Shown here: positions 57,070-64,000 of the stretch, one piece after another
Layout of the letters: each line of letters begins with the position of its first letter
How positions within the stretch are numbered: position 1 is the first letter of the stretch
DNA from: Salinibacter grassmerensis
GTDB taxonomy: Bacteria; Bacteroidota; Rhodothermia; Rhodothermales; Salinibacteraceae
DNA length: 64,000 nucleotides
Assembly (NCBI RefSeq): GCF_947077765.1
Contig: NZ_CAMTTF010000001.1
Location: 842,818 to 906,817, forward strand
Reading direction: 5' to 3'
Program-made: the position numbers and the translations under genes
Notes under the pieces: model-generated
What the model was told of the DNA's origin: nothing
Databases searched by the model: none
Seen by the model: only the letters and a program-made list of their open reading frames with translations

Positions 57070-58011
57070 TTAGACACCGACGCTACTCCGATAGTGGGAT
57101 AATTCCATCACATAATTACTAGCTCCCGCCTCATCCGCAGCGTCAAGAATATCGCCGTCGTCAGTAACGAGAACCAGGTGTTCTCCCTGAACATGATTAT
57201 TCGGTCCAAGGAAAAATGAAATTTGCATATCCCACAGCCAGTTTGCCCTATTCTTTTTGGTCAGGTCACATCCAGTTTCGACGATGCGCTTCAGTATCTC
57301 TTTGTACATCTTCATTGGCACCTTGTAGTTCTCGGCAAGATACTTTCCTTTAGCACGAATTTCATCAGGTGATTCTTCACCTACTCCAGCAGCATCTCTA
57401 AACCGTAGCGCATTAGAAATACCTATTATTACGTCGGAATCTTCGCTATTTAGAAAAGACAATATTTCGCTTTTTGCCTCCTCGTCATCTTCAAAAATTT
57501 GCCAATTGGAGGCGTTCGGATCTGTATGGTTTACCACCTGCCTCAAAACATCGTCGACGAAATTAGCTTCTGACATTTCGATTGCTCTACTAACTTCGCT
57601 CAGATTACCCCTAATATCGGTTAATTCGTCGCTTTCTCCTCTCTCATTCACCTCTTTGCAGAGGTACATCACGTTGTTATAAAGCGCCCCATATTGGTCA
57701 TCAATTTCTCCGTAAAACTCTTTCGCAAACTGGAGTTCGGGATCTGGAATGAAGCGCATCATCTCCTTGGACTCCTGCAAGCAGTGATTCCATAAGCCCA
57801 AAATAGCATGTCGGCAGTCTCCGAAGGCAGGATCACTTGTATCCGCGAGATGGGAAAGGAGCTCACATACAACGTACAGCTGAGCGTACGAGGTATCCCC
57901 CTGTTCCGACTGCTTTTTTGAAAGCTTGGTGCCTAAATCTCTCGCCTCTTCGAAATCGAGCTCTCGGAATAGATTGCGATACACATTGCTGTCGAAGACG
58001 AGGGCACTCAT
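57070..58011 (-). CDS. Cassette 3 PIN-like domain protein
   Basis: A 313-residue soluble protein. The start ALVFDSNVYRNLFRELDFEE has an Asp after a hydrophobic strand, as in PIN nucleases, and the end has EHLVLVTDDGDILDAADEAG, matching the final PIN strand with paired Asp. Between them is a long helical insert (SEVSRAIEMSEANFVDDVLR). This could be a toxin-like or RNA-cleaving PIN protein, but no antitoxin frame is seen in the cassette and the middle acidic residues are not well placed. The start lies 25 bases from the junction. Moderately sure of the fold only. Confidence 0.72.
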   Translation of the reverse strand: MSALVFDSNVYRNLFRELDFEEARDLGTKLSKKQSEQGDTSYAQLYVVCELLSHLADTSDPAFGDCRHAILGLWNHCLQESKEMMRFIPDPELQFAKEFYGEIDDQYGALYNNVMYLCKEVNERGESDELTDIRGNLSEVSRAIEMSEANFVDDVLRQVVNHTDPNASNWQIFEDDEEAKSEILSFLNSEDSDVIIGISNALRFRDAAGVGEESPDEIRAKGKYLAENYKVPMKMYKEILKRIVETGCDLTKKNRANWLWDMQISFFLGPNNHVQGEHLVLVTDDGDILDAADEAGASNYVMELSHYRSSVGV

Positions 58012-58034
58012 TCGTTCTGAAAGTTTATTGGTGC

Positions 58035-58225
58035 GTATAACGATTTAGCTGAGGTGCGGAGGGTGGAAAAATGTCAAACGGAAATCCAGCTGGCTGAAAT
58101 GACAACGCCGGATGTAGTTTCCAGTCTCCAGCATCGTCACTCCCGACCAGCGAAGGCGAAACTGCTTACTAAACCTCGATCGATGACAGCATCAGCCCTC
58201 CGTCAGCTCTAGCGGGGGTTATGCC
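58035..58225 (-). repeat. attC site of cassette 2
   Basis: TATAAC at 58036-58041 and GTTATG at 58218-58223 bound it. TTTAGCTGAGGTGCGGAGGG and CCCTCCGTCAGCTCTAG are the arms. Same family as the cassette 9 attC. Confidence 0.85.
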
Positions 58226-58362
58226 TCTTCGACTTTTCTCTTCTCACCTATGAAAGGTTGCTTCGACGAAGCTTTTTTTAGCATCGTGTCGATCTTTTCG
58301 CTCCCTCCTATCTTTTCTACAACGTCCTATGGCTTCAGCCCAGCGTTTTCACTTCACGTAGT

Positions 58363-58608
58363 TTATCCTTCATCTCGTCCCTTTTGAACCTCCGACCACA
58401 CCACTACTACGAGTCCGCTAATCGCAAATACTATTGACAAAATATAAAACCCTACTTCTGTGATTGTGAATCCGACCACTCGTATTCCATCTCCTAAAGA
58501 TGATCCTATCATAGACAATGAGATCGATATTATAATCAGCGGAAGTCCTATATTTCTAGTACCTTTACGGTTACTCGCCGTATTACTCGTACAGTCGCTT
58601 TGTCCCAT
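58363..58608 (-). CDS. Cassette 2 small membrane protein
   Basis: An 81-residue protein with two helices (LPLIIISISLSMIGSSLGDG and VGFYILSIVFAISGLVVVVW) between a polar head (MGQSDCTSNTASNRKGTRNI) and a short charged tail. The gene starts 109 bases from the junction and ends 138 bases before its attC, so the cassette has unused sequence on both sides. Function unknown. Confidence 0.68.
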   Translation of the reverse strand: MGQSDCTSNTASNRKGTRNIGLPLIIISISLSMIGSSLGDGIRVVGFTITEVGFYILSIVFAISGLVVVVWSEVQKGRDEG

Positions 58609-58715
58609 CTTATTTGCTTCAGCCGATTAGAATAAATGAAAGTGGTTCGCGTCGCCTATCCATTTCGATCACACAGAGCCGAAATGTCGATGCAAAACAG
58701 AGTTATTTTTAAGAG

Positions 58716-58842
58716 GCATAACGGAATCGATTAGCTCGCGAAAAGTCGCGGTAGATCTGTCGCTTCAAGCATTAGAAACGTCATTCGCCTGAAGGGGGCA
58801 AAACGGTCCGAGCTTTTCGTCAGCTACATCGAGGGTTATGCA
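58716..58842 (-). repeat. attC site of cassette 1
   Basis: CATAAC at 58717-58722 and GTTATG at 58835-58840 bound it. TTAGCTCGCGAAAAGTCG (left) pairs with CTTTTCGTCAGCTAC (right). Same family as the cassette 10 attC. Confidence 0.85.
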
Positions 58843-58848
58843 TACCCA

Positions 58849-59322
58849 CTATGCCGTCAGCAATGTACGCAGCATGTTTTCCCTTCGGACGAGTTGCCTT
58901 CCGATTTCCTGCTGCCACAATTCAAGTACTTTCTCTATAGTCTCGTTCTGATCAAATGCCGGAGTGGTCGTGACGACGTATCGGTCCCGTCCCTCCGCGA
59001 CATACTTCACGATTAGAAGCGGTGGCCTATGCTTCCACGCAGCCAAGCGTTTCACCCGTTTCCACGGAATCATGCGTCCGCCCGCATAAAGACCATCCTC
59101 GTCGATCTCGACGTGGACGAGCTTGAAATATATAATCGAAAGAAGAAGAACCAACCCACTGAAGAGTAGCGCTGCGATGAGTGCCTCTACAGCGAAAGAA
59201 CTTCCTTTCTGAAGCTCTGGAAGTATCGCAGCAATCCCAACAAGCAGGAAAAGCAACAGCGGCGGGTAGCCCCACCGAATCGCCCGATAGGTTCCTAATC
59301 CTGTGAGAGACCCACGAGACAT
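58849..59322 (-). CDS. Cassette 1 membrane protein with PH-like tail
   Basis: A 157-residue protein, the cassette nearest attI and so the one best placed for transcription from the array promoter. Two helices (YPPLLLFLLVGIAAILPELQ and EALIAALLFSGLVLLLSIIY) are followed by a soluble part (HVEIDEDGLYAGGRMIPWKR ... VKYVAEGRDRYVVTTTPAFD) that resembles a bacterial PH-type domain. ATG 59322 lies about 15 bases beyond the core site. It ends seven bases before its attC. Function unknown. Confidence 0.75.
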   Translation of the reverse strand: MSRGSLTGLGTYRAIRWGYPPLLLFLLVGIAAILPELQKGSSFAVEALIAALLFSGLVLLLSIIYFKLVHVEIDEDGLYAGGRMIPWKRVKRLAAWKHRPPLLIVKYVAEGRDRYVVTTTPAFDQNETIEKVLELWQQEIGRQLVRRENMLRTLLTA

Positions 59323-59350
59323 AGAATAAAACGAGTATGCATAACCTACA

Positions 59351-59359
59351 ATTATATCA
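59351..59359 (-). promoter_or_regulatory. Candidate cassette promoter Pc (extended -10)
   Basis: The minus strand reads TGATATAAT, an extended -10 hexamer, about 10 bases before the attI core and pointing into the array. No good -35 lies upstream at 17 bases, which is normal for an extended -10. Transcription would start near 59344. Confidence 0.4.
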
Positions 59360-59418
59360 GAGCACTCAACATATCCACGCACTCGTTTCGTAACTCCGTG
59401 AAACCAACGCAGTTGGGC

Positions 59419-59432
59419 GAACAGGACTGTTC
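59419..59432. promoter_or_regulatory. Palindromic operator-like site upstream of intI
   Basis: GAACAG-GA-CTGTTC is a perfect 6+6 inverted repeat between attI and the intI promoter. Its half-sites recall LexA-type boxes (GAAC...GTTC), but the spacing differs from both the Escherichia and Bacillus consensus. SOS control of intI is known in other integrons; here it is only a suggestion. Confidence 0.35.
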
Positions 59433-59473
59433 ATATGTCAAGCAGGTTCGATCCACGGAATATCGCCTACCGC

Positions 59474-59501
59474 TTGACATACTCAATATTGGCAATATTA
59501 T
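59474..59501 (+). promoter_or_regulatory. Candidate promoter of the integrase gene
   Basis: TTGACA (59474-59479), 16 bases, then TATTAT (59496-59501), about 41 bases before the intI ATG. This is a close match to a sigma-70-type promoter in an AT-rich pocket. Confidence 0.5.
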
Positions 59502-59542
59502 TTTCAAGCCATACGTCGTGTCGGAGCCAACTGCCGGTCGCC

Positions 59543-60538
59543 ATGCCCGATGCCCCAGACCAGTCGCCCAAACTCCTCGATCAGGTGCGGCAGACCTGCC
59601 GGCGCCGCCAGTACAGCTACCATACGGAAAAAGCGTACGTGCGCTGGGTCACCCGCTTCGTCCGCTTCCACGACACCACCCATCCCCGCCACCTCGTCGA
59701 GGATGATATCCGGGCCTTCCTGAACCATCTGGCATCGACCCGCAACGTGGCGGCCTCCACTCAGAATCAGGCTCTCAATGGGCTGATCTTCCTCTACGAA
59801 CAGGTGCTCGGCGTGGAACTCGACGACGTTGGTCCCCTTGACCGTGCTGACCGGCCCAAGCGGCTCCCCACGGTGCTCTCCCGCGAGGAGGTCCATCGCC
59901 TGTTCGACGCCATGTCGACAGGTCCGAATCGCCTGATCGCGCATCTTCTCTACGGAAGCGGACTCCGACTGTCCGAAGCCCTTCGCCTCCGGGTCAAAGA
60001 ACTCGACGTTGGAACCAGCCGCCTTCATGTGCGGGACGGCAAAGGCGGGAAGGACCGGACGACGGTGCTGCCCGAGCGCCTCCACGGCCCGCTCCGGCGC
60101 CACCTGCGGAAGGTGAAGGTCCAGTACGAAGAGGACTGCGCCGACGGCGTGGGCGGCGTCTACCTGCCCGACGCCCTGGCGGAAAAGTACCCGAATGCGG
60201 CGACGGAGTGGCGCTGGCAGTACGTGTTTCCCTCTACGAAGCTCTCGGAAGATCCACGCAGCGGGGCCGTCCGCCGCCACCACCGCTCCGACTCCGCCGT
60301 GCAGCGGGCCGTCAAACAGGCCGCCGACGCGGCGGAAATTGAAACGCACGCCACCTGCCACACTCTTCGACACTCCTTTGCGACGCACCTGCTGCAGGAC
60401 GGCACCGATGTCCGGACCATTCAGCAGCTCCTGGGCCACGAGCAGCTGCGCACCACCATGCAGTACGTCCACGTTCTGGAACAGAGCGGCGCGGACGTGA
60501 CGAGCCCGCTCGACACGTTGCCCAAGGACTCAACATAG
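59543..60538 (+). CDS. intI: Integron integrase (tyrosine recombinase)
   Basis: Inserts and excises cassettes by attI x attC recombination. The 331-residue protein has an N-terminal SAM-like core-binding domain (RRQYSYHTEKAYVRWVTRFV), then the catalytic domain with R142 in LLYGSGLRLSEALRL, H273 and R276 in ATCHTLRHSFATHLL, H299 in LLGHEQLRTTMQY and nucleophile Y308. Between about residues 206 and 246 lies the extra segment found only in integron integrases (VYLPDALAEKYPNAATEWRW ... YVFPSTKLSEDPRSG). All catalytic residues are present. Its GC content matches the chromosome, unlike the cassettes. ATG 59543 is chosen; an in-frame ATG at 59435 would add attI-region residues. Confidence 0.97.
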   Translation: MPDAPDQSPKLLDQVRQTCRRRQYSYHTEKAYVRWVTRFVRFHDTTHPRHLVEDDIRAFLNHLASTRNVAASTQNQALNGLIFLYEQVLGVELDDVGPLDRADRPKRLPTVLSREEVHRLFDAMSTGPNRLIAHLLYGSGLRLSEALRLRVKELDVGTSRLHVRDGKGGKDRTTVLPERLHGPLRRHLRKVKVQYEEDCADGVGGVYLPDALAEKYPNAATEWRWQYVFPSTKLSEDPRSGAVRRHHRSDSAVQRAVKQAADAAEIETHATCHTLRHSFATHLLQDGTDVRTIQQLLGHEQLRTTMQYVHVLEQSGADVTSPLDTLPKDST

Positions 60539-60625
60539 CGCTCCCCCGCCTTCTCGACGCGTGCCCCACGTCGCGCGTCCGACGTACCCGCTGGCTCTGC
60601 TCACCTGCTTTGACAAAAACCGTCG

Positions 60626-60656
60626 CTCCAGGTAGGCTCCAGCGCGGGGCCTGGAG
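60626..60656 (-). terminator. Possible ligA terminator
   Basis: CTCCAGG and CCTGGAG form a 7-bp stem just after the ligA stop. On the minus strand a run of five T follows about seven bases later. Its loop is long (17 bases) and contains a shorter competing stem. Confidence 0.4.
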
Positions 60657-60661
60657 GGACT

Positions 60662-63804
<3,143 letters not shown>

Positions 63805-64000
63805 GGCGGAGACGGAATGGGGGGCTGGGCCGGGCGGCGCTCGAATGGCGCACGGAGAGGTGTCCGCCCTATCAGGGGCATTTTTGGGGAATTTCGGAAG
63901 GTATCTCAAACGTACCCAGGCCGGAGCGCGGTCACGTTGAAGAACGATCGGATTATCGGGGGCCGCGCCGCCGGACGCAGGGAACGGCGGGTTGGTCGTC

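Larger units (their letters stand above)
59339..59440 (-). other. attI site (primary recombination site)
   Basis: The first core, GTTATGC on the minus strand (59339-59345), has no partner on its integrase side and lies between cassette 1 and the integrase start. This is the position of attI in every integron. The outer limit toward the integrase is not visible from sequence and is an estimate. Confidence 0.7.
49986..60538 (-). mobile_element. Chromosomal integron: integrase, attI and eleven gene cassettes
   Basis: The integrase gene (59543-60538, plus strand) carries the integron-specific extra domain. Its 5' side faces eleven cassettes whose genes all read leftward, the canonical divergent layout. 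Each cassette ends in a candidate attC: on the plus strand a left CATAAC/GATAAC/TATAAC core and a right GTTATG/ATTATG core enclose imperfect inverted repeats. Most cassette genes start 15-84 bases after a crossover point, typical of cassettes. Cassettes are AT-richer than the flanks. Junctions in plus coordinates: 59344, 58717, 58036, 56926, 55934, 55455, 54485, 53542, 52632, 51848, 50905, 49988. Recombination activity is inferred, not shown. Confidence 0.9.

Noticed and set aside
58255-58285. A hairpin followed by T residues on the plus strand in cassette 2
   Set aside because: The stem is only five base pairs and faces against cassette transcription, with no plus-strand gene to terminate.
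49985-58842. Regularly spaced repeated sequences that could suggest a CRISPR array
   Set aside because: Units are 105-190 bases, differ from one another, are internally palindromic and enclose genes; they fit attC sites and there are no cas genes.
59419-59432. Calling the GAACAG palindrome a LexA box
   Set aside because: Spacing matches neither the CTG-N10-CAG nor the GAAC-N4-GTTC consensus; listed only as an operator-like site.
59436-59441. TTGACA on the minus strand as the -35 of the cassette promoter
   Set aside because: No acceptable -10 lies 16-18 bases downstream of it on that strand; the extended -10 nearer the core is a better candidate.
59435-59542. A 36-residue N-terminal extension of the integrase from ATG 59435
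   Set aside because: It would overlap the predicted intI promoter and control region and has no similarity to recombinases; the domain begins after ATG 59543.

Overview
The window is GC-rich bacterial DNA whose predicted proteins are strongly acidic. TonB-dependent uptake, PorV-type outer membrane proteins, a B12 system of the Bacteroidota type and acidic surfaces together suggest an extremely halophilic Rhodothermota/Bacteroidota bacterium close to Salinibacter ruber. This is an inference from sequence character; no database search was possible.

Layout. (1) 0-10 kb holds the complete GlgE alpha-glucan pathway: glgE, a treS-maltokinase fusion and glgB in one leftward operon, with glgX divergent. 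(2) 10-17 kb holds a Tat-type Gfo/Idh/MocA oxidoreductase, a large unknown protein, an exported M14 carboxypeptidase, and a lone response regulator beside the wreck of a PAS histidine kinase. (3) 17-26.5 kb holds a tRNA-Met, holB, a TPR protein, a vWA/PP2C/kinase triad of the TerY-P type, a GroES-like protein, pgl and a PhoR-type kinase. (4) 26.6-33 kb is a B12 acquisition cluster: cobalamin riboswitch, btuB, a BtuG-like surface lipoprotein, a small DUF6580-like membrane protein, a BtuF-like protein without signal peptide, a BFD-type [2Fe-2S] protein and a PIG-L deacetylase. (5) 33-50 kb is mostly housekeeping and envelope genes: a WYL regulator, a UDG-like glycosylase, a lone TRAP binding protein, an ECF sigma/anti-sigma pair, an SDR, a SpoU methyltransferase, rsmB, a PorV-like protein and a DUF421 protein.

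(6) 50-60.5 kb is the striking part: a chromosomal integron in canonical layout. A GC-rich integrase gene with the integron-specific extra domain reads rightward. To its left lie an attI core and eleven leftward cassettes, each ended by its own attC-like site. The attC sites fall into several sequence families of about 105-190 bp. The cassettes are visibly AT-richer than the host. Most encode small membrane or envelope proteins of unknown function; one encodes a PIN-like protein. One cassette gene carries an in-frame amber codon, and two cassettes have been lengthened by mobile-element debris (an IS200/IS605-like hairpin element and a possible IS630 fragment).

(7) 60.6-64 kb returns to the chromosome with ligA and a PfkB-family sugar kinase.

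How it works together: trehalose is isomerised to maltose, phosphorylated and polymerised by GlgE, then branched by GlgB and debranched by GlgX. The riboswitch probably shuts off the B12 uptake genes when cobalamin is plentiful. The integron is a gene-capture platform whose Pc-like promoter lies inside the attI region.
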